This document shows, in pieces, positions 1 through 5,776 of a stretch of DNA of 6,918 bases. The notes under the pieces were generated by a model. That model was given only the letters and a program-made list of their open reading frames with translations, did not search any database and was not told the origin of the DNA. The translations under genes and the position numbers were made by a program. Origin of the DNA: Chromatiales bacterium (GTDB lineage Bacteria; Pseudomonadota; Gammaproteobacteria; Thiohalomonadales; Thiohalomonadaceae); assembly GCA_029864785.1 (NCBI GenBank), contig JAOTST010000081.1, forward strand, positions 1 through 6,918, in the 5' to 3' direction. Every line of letters starts with the position of its first letter. The stretch's first letter is position 1.

Positions 1-71
1 CGAAATATCCACCCAAGAATTGAGCCTGCCAGCCCCCCTCCAACAATCAAATATTCTAAATTGTTACTCAT
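1..71 (-). CDS. FAD-dependent oxidoreductase, N-terminal fragment (cut by window edge)
   Basis: Only the first 23 codons are inside the window; the gene reads off the left edge on the minus strand. From the ATG at 69-71 it encodes a short polar leader, then a hydrophobic beta-strand (residues 7-10, YLIV) and a glycine-rich turn G11-G12-G13-L14-A15-G16. This is the GxGxxG dinucleotide-binding fingerprint of a Rossmann fold placed at the extreme N-terminus, as in FAD-dependent amine/amino-acid oxidases and related NAD(P)/FAD oxidoreductases. Substrate and subfamily cannot be judged from 23 residues. No strong Shine-Dalgarno sequence precedes the ATG; the upstream bases are AT-rich. It is divergent from the GAF gene, with 87 bp between the two starts. 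The call of a dinucleotide-binding flavoprotein is fairly secure; anything narrower is inference. Confidence 0.7.
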   Translation of the reverse strand, partial: MSNNLEYLIVGGGLAGSILGWIF

Positions 72-85
72 ATTTTATTTGGTAA

Positions 86-115
86 TTGACAACACCCTAC
101 GATTGGGGATTCAAT
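86..115 (+). promoter_or_regulatory. Candidate sigma70 promoter for the GAF gene
   Basis: A perfect TTGACA box lies at 86-91. An 18-bp spacer leads to a weak -10 match, TTCAAT at 110-115 (4 of 6 to TATAAT). Transcription would begin near 122, giving a leader of about 37 nt before the ATG at 159. The inverted repeat at 98-119 covers the spacer and the -10 box, so a bound protein there would be well placed to repress. The -35 is strong and the -10 poor, a pattern often seen at regulated promoters, but no experiment supports it here. Confidence 0.4.
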
Positions 116-119
116 CGTA
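98..119. repeat. 8-bp perfect inverted repeat in the divergent promoter region
   Basis: TACGATTG at 98-105 is followed, after the six bases GGGATT, by its exact reverse complement CAATCGTA at 112-119. It could be a binding site for a dimeric transcription factor acting on the GAF gene, the divergent oxidoreductase gene or both. A transcript hairpin is less likely, because the predicted start site is downstream of it and no U-tract follows. The same 8-mer occurs once more at 1537-1544, upstream of the LOG gene, but without its inverted partner. Confidence 0.45.
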
Positions 120-158
120 AGTCGTGTATGGTTGTTAAAATAACGAAAGGATACAACA

Positions 159-740
159 ATGACCCCTGAAGAGATTCAAAAGAAGATCGCCAAATTACAA
201 GAGAAACGTAAATTTGTCGATGAGACCTGGGCCAGTACAGGCAATCGTGAACTACTTAAATTTGTGGTCGAAATGGGAACCAGGCTCTTTAACTGTGAGC
301 GCGTCAGTATCTTTCTTCTCGATCCCAATGACAATACCATCTGGCTGGTCTGTGGCACAGGGTTGGCTGAACGCGAGGTTCATGTTCCCAAAAGTAACTC
401 ACTGGTGGGTCAGGTGGTTCATAGTGGACGACTACTCACCAAGACCGATATGGAGCATCAAAAGGGCGCCCATGAACAGATCGACATGCAGACAGGATTT
501 ATCAGCCGTAATGCCATGTCTGCCCCGATATTTGATAGCTCGGGCAGCAAGGTAATTGGCGCATTGGAGCTTTTAAATAAGTGCGACAACAAGAAATTTG
601 ATGAGGATGATCGAGAATATTTGGAGATGGTCACCAGCTTTATCGATAAGCATTTAGACAATCTTTTCCTACGGCAAGAGCTCGTTAAGATCTCCCGTGA
701 GATTCAGCTCAAAGTAAAAAAGCTAGAAAAGATGCTTTAG
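159..740 (+). CDS. Stand-alone GAF-domain protein with flanking coiled coils
   Basis: A 193-residue soluble protein made of one GAF domain (about residues 25-170) between a charged N-terminal helix (3-20) and a Lys/Glu/Leu-rich C-terminal helix (168-192) that looks like a coiled coil, suggesting a dimer. The GAF core shows the RVSIFLLD strand (48-55), the VGQVV helix start (83-87) and the IGALELLNK strand (133-141). The end of the domain carries N140-K141, F147 and D151, matching the NKxnFx3DE signature of cyclic-nucleotide-binding GAF domains except that the final Glu is Arg152. No GGDEF, EAL, kinase, cyclase, PDE or DNA-binding domain is attached, so it would have to act by binding another protein or as a simple ligand sensor. 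The start is supported by GAAAGGA at 145-151, 7 nt before the ATG. It converges on the LOG gene with a 6-bp gap. Domain call is secure; ligand is unknown. Confidence 0.85.
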   Translation: MTPEEIQKKIAKLQEKRKFVDETWASTGNRELLKFVVEMGTRLFNCERVSIFLLDPNDNTIWLVCGTGLAEREVHVPKSNSLVGQVVHSGRLLTKTDMEHQKGAHEQIDMQTGFISRNAMSAPIFDSSGSKVIGALELLNKCDNKKFDEDDREYLEMVTSFIDKHLDNLFLRQELVKISREIQLKVKKLEKML

Positions 741-746
741 AGCGCC

Positions 747-1511
747 TTAACTATCCTTCAGTAAGACACCTTCAGGACCACAGGCAACCTCTAAAAACTC
801 CAGCCACTCATCCTTAAAGTTATCGCCAAAACGTTCACGTAACTTTGCGATATTGGAGTCGTGGATCTGCTGCTTTTTCCATTCACGATGCTTTACCATA
901 ATCTCGGTCACCTCATCGGGATCGTCGGTCACGGTCAACAGATCAAAATCATTTTCAGAAACGGTGCCATGTTTGATCAGCGTCTCACGCATCCAGTCGA
1001 GCAATCCTCCCCAGAACTCACTGCCAAAGAGAATGATCGGCATTTGGTAGATCTTCTCGGTCTGCACCAGCGTTAGCGCCTCAAAAAATTCATCGAGCGT
1101 ACCAAACCCCCCCGGCATACAGACATAGCCCATAGAGTATTTAACAAACATCACCTTGCGCACAAAGAAATACCTAAAATCGAGTTCCAGATTTTGATAG
1201 GGGTTGGAGACCTGTTCAAAAGGCAATTCAATATTGAGCCCAACCGAGCAGCCATCGCGATCACTCGCCCCACGATTGGCCGCCTCCATAATGCCCGGGC
1301 CACCACCCGAGATAATGGTAAAACCCGCATCACTTAAACAGGCTGCGGTTTTACGTGCCGCCTGATAGTGAGGGCTCGTTTCAGGGGTGCGCGCCGAACC
1401 GAAGATGGAAACAGCGAAGTCGATTCCGGCAAGGGTATCAAACCCCTCGGTAAACTCACTCATAATGCGGAATAGTCGCCACGATTCATCCGCTTTTAGG
1501 TCTTCTATCAT
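747..1511 (-). CDS. LOG-family protein (TIGR00730-type Rossmann fold, nucleotide 5'-monophosphate phosphoribohydrolase)
   Basis: A 254-residue cytoplasmic protein of the LOG ('Lonely guy'/lysine-decarboxylase-like) family, whose characterised members cleave the N-glycosidic bond of (cytokinin) nucleoside 5'-monophosphates to free base and ribose 5-phosphate. Visible signatures are the first Rossmann strand with FGSAR (37-41), SGGGPGIMEAANRGA (68-82), the VRK at 117-119 that supplies the conserved substrate-binding Arg, and PGGFGTLDE (133-141) with the catalytic Glu141. The N-terminal ESWRLFRIMSEF segment (9-20) is a conserved lead-in in bacterial homologues, which favours the ATG at 1509-1511 over the internal Met17. 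A weak purine-rich GAGAG tract precedes it. The C-terminal extension beyond about 208 is charged and helical. Without plant-type context the natural substrate is more likely a purine nucleotide such as AMP than a cytokinin; family assignment is firm, substrate is inference. It is transcribed away from the dynamin-like gene. Confidence 0.9.
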   Translation of the reverse strand: MIEDLKADESWRLFRIMSEFTEGFDTLAGIDFAVSIFGSARTPETSPHYQAARKTAACLSDAGFTIISGGGPGIMEAANRGASDRDGCSVGLNIELPFEQVSNPYQNLELDFRYFFVRKVMFVKYSMGYVCMPGGFGTLDEFFEALTLVQTEKIYQMPIILFGSEFWGGLLDWMRETLIKHGTVSENDFDLLTVTDDPDEVTEIMVKHREWKKQQIHDSNIAKLRERFGDNFKDEWLEFLEVACGPEGVLLKDS

Positions 1512-1590
1512 TCTCTAATCTCTCAGCACTATCGGTTACGATTGACCATAGCATCCCACAACTGCCCAAAGGATCAAGCGCATAATCAAT

Positions 1591-1655
1591 ATTTATCAAC
1601 GGATATCCATTTTTGGATAAATCACACTTTTCTCACCGTATCTCTCAATTTATCA
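1591..1655. repeat. ATTTATCA repeat cluster with a small nested hairpin
   Basis: ATTTATCA occurs at 1591-1598 and 1648-1655, and GATAAAT, the reverse complement of its first seven bases, at 1616-1622. Nested inside, TATCCA (1604-1609) and TGGATA (1614-1619) form a 6-bp stem with a TTTT loop. The three related words within 65 bp could be a multi-site operator, although short AT-rich words recur by chance in such DNA. Confidence 0.3.
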
Positions 1656-1676
1656 CTCAAAAAACGCTAAATGGTT

Positions 1677-1687
1677 GGCAACTTGCC
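1677..1687. repeat. GGCAA-C-TTGCC palindrome at a candidate -35
   Basis: Five-base perfect arms GGCAA (1677-1681) and TTGCC (1683-1687) around a single central C. It overlaps TTGGCA (1675-1680), a 5-of-6 match to a -35 box. The arms are short, so this is only a weak candidate operator for the dynamin-like gene. Confidence 0.25.
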
Positions 1688-1697
1688 TATTCAAAGC

Positions 1698-1725
1698 TTG
1701 TTATTACTACAGAATTCAATATATT
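1698..1725 (+). promoter_or_regulatory. Candidate sigma70 promoter for the dynamin-like gene
   Basis: TTGTTA (1698-1703, 4 of 6) and TATATT (1720-1725, 5 of 6) are separated by 16 bp, giving a transcript start near 1732 and a leader of roughly 46 nt. An alternative pairs TTGGCA (1675-1680, 5 of 6) with TGTTAT (1699-1704, 4 of 6) over 18 bp. I cannot choose between them from sequence. Confidence 0.35.
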
Positions 1726-1777
1726 AGGGAGGATAATTCAGAATATTATTAATTAAGATAACAAGAAGAGATAGTAA

Positions 1778-3712
1778 ATGGGCATGGACAGAAGACTACT
1801 AACCGAACAGATGCACGCCTACAGCGCATGGAAAAGTGCACTTATTAAAAATATTGAACACTATCAGGCGTGGCTTGATGCCAATGAGATGGGAAGTTCT
1901 GAAGATGAACTCCAAATCTACGAAATTCTCGGTCAACTTCGGTCAGACAAACTCACTATCGCCTTTGTGGCTGAATTTGCTCGCGGCAAGACTGAACTGA
2001 TCAATGCCATATTCTTCTCTGAATATGACCGCCGTCTGCTTCCCTCCGAGGCTGGCCGCACCACCATGTGTCCTACCGAGCTCCTCTACGATTCAAAAGA
2101 GGACCATGCCTATATCCGTCTGCTCTCCATCGAGACCCGACTCTCCGATATCCCTATCGCCGAGTATAAGGAGGAGCCCATCAACTGGACCTCAATCGAA
2201 CTTGATCTGGATGCTCCCGATTCAATGGCCGAAGCCTTTCAGGAGATCGTTAAGACCAAGATGGTCTCGATCGCCGATGCTAAACAACTCGGACTCTATA
2301 CCGATGAAGATGAGCAGATCCATGCAAAAAATGGTGATGCTCCCACCGAGATCGAGGTGCCCATGTGGCGTCATGCCATCATCAGCTTCCCTCATCCGCT
2401 ACTTAAACAGGGGCTGATCATCCTCGACACACCGGGACTCAATGCCCTCGGTTCTGAGCCAAAATTGACGCTCAATATGCTCCCCAATGCACAGGCGGTA
2501 CTGTTTATTATTTCAGCTGATACCGGAGTCACCAAATCCGACCTCGATATGTGGAGCATGAATATTAAGCCGCTTCGAAAAAATACCGGAGGTAAGGGGC
2601 TAATCGTAGTACTCAACAAAGTAGATACCCTGTGGGATGAACTTAAATCTCAGGAAGCGATCGATACAGTAATTCAGAAGCAGTGTGATGAAGCTGCGAC
2701 AACGCTGGGAATCGACTCGCAGCTAGTCATCCCCGCCTCGGCTCAAAAGGGACTGCTGGCCAAGATACGTCATGATCAAGAGCTGATTGAACGCAGCAAC
2801 ATCCATACACTGGAAAAGATTCTCGCCAACGATATTGTTCCTTCACAACAAGATATTGTTCGTGACCATGTCAAAAGTGCCATCGGCGCTATGGTTAAAG
2901 AGTCTCATGAGCTACTCAAATCAAAACTCACCAACACCAAGGGACAGCTCACCGAGCTCTCTGGGCTGAGTGGCAAAAACACCCAGGTCATTGAACACCT
3001 TATGGCAAAGACCCGCGAAGAGCAGGTTCATTACCATAAAAATCTGGAATCATTTAACGCCAACAAAAAGCTCCTTTCACAACATAGCAAAGAACTCCTA
3101 GCGCGCCTTAGCCTCACCAAACTCGATAAGCTGGTCTCAAAAAGTCGCCAATCAATGAGTGACAGTTGGACTACCGGTGGACTCAAAAAGGGAATGACCA
3201 CATTCTTCGGCGGCGTTAACGAGATGTTTGAAGAGGTTTCTGAATATTCAGAGCAGATGAATCGTCTGGTAACGACCCTCTATCGCAAATTTCATGTGGA
3301 GCACAATATTCCGGAGATGGAACCCATCCTCTACGATCCAAAACCCTATCTTGATGAGTTGAATAGACTCAATGAGGAGGCAGAGGAGTTCCGTAACAGC
3401 CCGGTAACGACACTGACCGAACAGTCATTCGTTATTAAGAAGTTTTTCATCTCACTGGTGAGCCACGCCCGTAACATCTTCTTTAAAGCGCATCGTGATG
3501 CCGAGAAGTGGCATAAATCTGCCCTCTCTCCTCTGGTAAAACAGATCAAGGAGCGCAAGAATGATATGGAGAAGCGCCTTGAAAATTTACGTAAGGCGAG
3601 CCAGTCGGGTGACACGATTCAAAGCCAGATGGACGAACTGAAAAAGATAGGCAATGGACAGAAAAAGCAGTTTGACGAGGTTAACGCCATCTACAAGGCG
3701 ATCTATAAGTAG
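1778..3712 (+). CDS. Bacterial dynamin-like GTPase (dynamin family protein)
   Basis: A 644-residue large GTPase. G1 is at 65-72 (AEFARGKT), with Ala65 in place of the first Gly of GxxxxGK[ST]. G2 is T95-T96 within GRTTMCPTEL, G3 is DTPG (217-220), G4 is NKVD (280-283) and a G5-like PASA lies at 319-322. The order and the G2 TT pair are those of dynamin-family proteins, which remodel or tether membranes in a GTP-dependent, oligomerising way. About 120 residues separate G2 from G3, a sizeable acidic insertion (roughly 105-195). From about 365 to the end the protein is almost all helical and charged, as in dynamin stalks, with heptad-like stretches near 371-450 and 575-640. There is no signal peptide or clear membrane-spanning helix. 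Glycine/aromatic-rich 467-484 and hydrophobic 551-570 are possible lipid-contact tips. The start at 1778 follows AGAAGAG (1764-1770); a second ATG lies at 1784. It is a single gene, with no adjacent dynamin partner. Family is secure; cellular role is unknown. Confidence 0.88.
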   Translation: MGMDRRLLTEQMHAYSAWKSALIKNIEHYQAWLDANEMGSSEDELQIYEILGQLRSDKLTIAFVAEFARGKTELINAIFFSEYDRRLLPSEAGRTTMCPTELLYDSKEDHAYIRLLSIETRLSDIPIAEYKEEPINWTSIELDLDAPDSMAEAFQEIVKTKMVSIADAKQLGLYTDEDEQIHAKNGDAPTEIEVPMWRHAIISFPHPLLKQGLIILDTPGLNALGSEPKLTLNMLPNAQAVLFIISADTGVTKSDLDMWSMNIKPLRKNTGGKGLIVVLNKVDTLWDELKSQEAIDTVIQKQCDEAATTLGIDSQLVIPASAQKGLLAKIRHDQELIERSNIHTLEKILANDIVPSQQDIVRDHVKSAIGAMVKESHELLKSKLTNTKGQLTELSGLSGKNTQVIEHLMAKTREEQVHYHKNLESFNANKKLLSQHSKELLARLSLTKLDKLVSKSRQSMSDSWTTGGLKKGMTTFFGGVNEMFEEVSEYSEQMNRLVTTLYRKFHVEHNIPEMEPILYDPKPYLDELNRLNEEAEEFRNSPVTTLTEQSFVIKKFFISLVSHARNIFFKAHRDAEKWHKSALSPLVKQIKERKNDMEKRLENLRKASQSGDTIQSQMDELKKIGNGQKKQFDEVNAIYKAIYK

Positions 3713-3714
3713 GT

Positions 3715-4401
3715 CTATCGATTCAGGTGCGGCACAACAATATAGGCTAGCCCTATTAGCATAACGGTCAAGCCTGCAATTCGAGTGACCATGGGCTGAC
3801 GAATCCAGCTACTGATCTTTCCTGCAACCAGTCCCATTGCAAAGAGATTGGGTAACGTCCCAAGACCGAAGCTGAGCATAAGTAGCCCCCCTTCCGTGGC
3901 ACTCCCAGCCGAGATGGCCCAGATCAAGACACTGTAAACGAGTCCACACGGCAACCAGCCCCAGACCAAGCCCATCATCAGCGCCTGAATTGTTGTCCGT
4001 ACCGGTAGCAGGCCTCGAGCAAAAGGCTCGATACGACGCCAAAGTAGCCCTCCAACCTTTTCCAACCGAGTCAGTCCAAACCACCAGCCACCCAGATAGA
4101 GTCCGAGGACGACCATAAAGACCCCTGCAAGGGTTTGAAGCACCATTTTGGCCTGCTGCATCAATAACAGATCACTCACGATAGCACCCGCACCGCCCAC
4201 CAGCACTCCGGCAATGGTATAACTGAAAAGGCGACCACTGTTGTAGCTAATCAGATAGGGAAGCTGTGAACGCCAGCTCATCCGTCTTTCTTCAGGAAGT
4301 CCCATCCCCAGAGTGGCGACAATTCCACCACACATGCCGATACAGTGAACCCCACCGAGCAGGCCGACCAGGAAGGCGGCAAAATAGCTGATCTCAAGCA
4401 T
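3715..4401 (-). CDS. TauE/SafE-family (DsbD_2/UreH-like) integral membrane protein
   Basis: A 228-residue polytopic membrane protein with about six hydrophobic segments (roughly 4-28, 50-75, 85-108, 136-164, 171-195 and 204-225). It carries the two hallmarks of the 'sulfite exporter TauE/SafE family' proteins related to the DsbD transmembrane domain: HCIGMCGG (19-26) in the first helix and WGWLPCGLVY (147-156) in the fourth. The Cys20/Cys24 and Cys152 set, with His19, suggests thiol redox or soft-metal handling in the membrane; members often sit near cytochrome oxidase assembly or copper genes, but none is visible here. The start at 4399-4401 is supported by GGGGGA about 8 nt upstream. It is the last gene of the minus-strand operon, 14 bp after the AmpG-like gene, and converges on the dynamin-like gene with only 2 bp between stop codons. 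The database name 'sulfite exporter' should not be read as proven function. Confidence 0.85.
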   Translation of the reverse strand: MLEISYFAAFLVGLLGGVHCIGMCGGIVATLGMGLPEERRMSWRSQLPYLISYNSGRLFSYTIAGVLVGGAGAIVSDLLLMQQAKMVLQTLAGVFMVVLGLYLGGWWFGLTRLEKVGGLLWRRIEPFARGLLPVRTTIQALMMGLVWGWLPCGLVYSVLIWAISAGSATEGGLLMLSFGLGTLPNLFAMGLVAGKISSWIRQPMVTRIAGLTVMLIGLAYIVVPHLNR

Positions 4402-4415
4402 CTATTCGTCCCCCA

Positions 4416-5774
4416 TCACCTACGTTCCATGGCCACCACAAAGTGCTTGCCGATGAGCAGCAATAGAATTAGTGATGGAACTACCATCACCGAAGTGGAG
4501 ATAAAGAAGGTGCTCCAGTCACCATGCAGATAGTCGACCATCACCCCACTAGAGGCGGCTAGGGTAGTACGCCCCAAATTACCCAGTGAGGCCATCAAGG
4601 CGTACTGGCTGGCGCTATAGGCCTCGTGTGCCAGATAGGAGATAAAGGCGACAAAGGTGACAGTCGCGAACGATGAGGTGATGTTATCGAGAATAATCGC
4701 TGCCGCAAATAGGGTTTTATCAGGGCCTACCGCTGCCAGCCAGGCAAACATCAGGTTGGTTGCCGCCATCGCAATCCCACCGATAAAGAGTCCACGAATG
4801 ATACCCAGCCTTGATGCAAGCACTCCACTCATCAGAGAGATAATGATCGTCATCCACCAGCCGATTAGCTTGGAGTAGGTGGCGATGTCACTGTTAGAAA
4901 ATCCAACCTCCTTGTAGAAGACGATCGACATCCGTCCCAGAAACGCCTCGCCCACTTTGAATAGAATAATAAAGGTCACAATGTAGAGCCCAATGCGCCA
5001 GCCGTTACGACGGAAAAATTCGGCAAACGGTTCGATGAGCGTCACCTCTAACCATGCAATCGCCTTAAATAATTTTGTACGCTCACCGAGCTGGTTGAGC
5101 ATCTGCTCTTCGCTCTCACCTTGAATTTTCTCCCGTCGGCTCTCCGGCTCTTTCAAAGTCACAACTACGGCGACCAACAACAAGACGATCAATGAGAGCA
5201 CCATATAGACCCCCGACCAGTTCATAAACGACCAGTCGGAGAGGTAGAGGGCAATCGCTCCGGGAATGCTATAACCGGTCCACCAGCCACTAGTGGCCAT
5301 CGCCGCACCGTAGGAGATAAGCTCCCTGTCCTCTTTACCAATGCGATCAATCCGATAGGCATCGATTGCAATATCTGCAGTCGCCGAAGCAGTGGCGATC
5401 ACCATCGCCAATAGACTGGTCCATAACAGACTCTTCCCTGGATCAGTCCAACCGATAGCGAAGGTTGCTACAGCCATAATCAACAACATCAACACAATCC
5501 AGCTACGACGCTGTCCCAGCCTGCGCGTCAGCCACGGAATATGAACTCGATCAACCAGCGGTGCCCAGAGAAAATTGAACGCATAGATGGTAAAGATCGA
5601 ACCAAAAAAACCGATCGCGCTGCGACTCAATTCAGCATCTTTCAACCAGGCGGTCATCGCCGAGCCGATCAGCACCCAGGGCAGGCCGCTTACAAAACCG
5701 AGAGTGAAGATCGCCAGCAGTCGATTATCTTTAAAGAGCAGCAGGGATTGTTTTAGTGTGGAGAAAAATGCCAT
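4416..5774 (-). CDS. AmpG-like MFS transporter (muropeptide permease family)
   Basis: A 452-residue major facilitator superfamily protein of the AmpG group; E. coli AmpG imports GlcNAc-anhydroMurNAc peptides from periplasm to cytosol for cell-wall recycling. Visible family marks are LGFVSGLPWVL (25-35) in helix 1, LWAPLVDR (69-76) after helix 2, the basic loop RRLGQRRSW (84-92) and DIAIDAYRID (134-143) in the fourth helix, which corresponds to the AmpG SxQDIxxDA motif. Here the Gln is replaced (ATAD, 131-134) while both acidic residues D134 and D138 remain. A charged central loop (about 207-235) separates two six-helix halves. The ATG at 5772-5774 lies 2 bp after the stop of the MOSC gene, so translation is probably coupled; GAGGTG sits 11 nt upstream, inside the MOSC coding end. 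No peptidoglycan-recycling or beta-lactamase gene is adjacent, so the substrate is inferred from family only. Shorter than E. coli AmpG (491). Confidence 0.85.
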   Translation of the reverse strand: MAFFSTLKQSLLLFKDNRLLAIFTLGFVSGLPWVLIGSAMTAWLKDAELSRSAIGFFGSIFTIYAFNFLWAPLVDRVHIPWLTRRLGQRRSWIVLMLLIMAVATFAIGWTDPGKSLLWTSLLAMVIATASATADIAIDAYRIDRIGKEDRELISYGAAMATSGWWTGYSIPGAIALYLSDWSFMNWSGVYMVLSLIVLLLVAVVVTLKEPESRREKIQGESEEQMLNQLGERTKLFKAIAWLEVTLIEPFAEFFRRNGWRIGLYIVTFIILFKVGEAFLGRMSIVFYKEVGFSNSDIATYSKLIGWWMTIIISLMSGVLASRLGIIRGLFIGGIAMAATNLMFAWLAAVGPDKTLFAAAIILDNITSSFATVTFVAFISYLAHEAYSASQYALMASLGNLGRTTLAASSGVMVDYLHGDWSTFFISTSVMVVPSLILLLLIGKHFVVAMERR

Positions 5775-5776
5775 CG

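Larger units (their letters stand above)
1512..1777. other. 266-bp AT-rich divergent intergenic region
   Basis: Lies between the starts of the LOG gene (minus) and the dynamin-like gene (plus), so it must hold both promoters. It is clearly more AT-rich than the flanking coding DNA. I find no ORF of note and no RNA gene. It contains two copies of ATTTATCA (1591-1598, 1648-1655), an inverted copy (GATAAAT, 1616-1622), a TATCCA/TGGATA hairpin (1604-1619), an odd-centred palindrome (1677-1687) and a GGGAGGA motif (1727-1733) that has no start codon at the right distance. It looks regulatory rather than empty. Confidence 0.6.

Noticed and set aside
760..785. CCTTCAG repeated at the GAF/LOG convergent junction, looking like a terminator stem
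   Set aside because: The two copies are direct repeats, not inverted, so they cannot form a hairpin, and there is no T-tract.
747..1511. Annotating the LOG-family gene as lysine decarboxylase
   Set aside because: Old database naming; the GGGPGIME and PGGFGTLDE motifs are those of LOG phosphoribohydrolases and there is no PLP-decarboxylase fold.
2004..2417. A 137-codon plus-strand reading frame overlapping the dynamin-like gene
   Set aside because: It lies wholly inside the GTPase gene, its product is Ser/Pro-rich low-complexity sequence typical of an out-of-frame reading, and no ribosome site or family motif is seen.
3809..4084. A 91-codon minus-strand frame inside the TauE-like gene
   Set aside because: It is an alternative frame of the same strand within a gene with clear family motifs; its product is Gly/Trp/Arg-rich with no motif.
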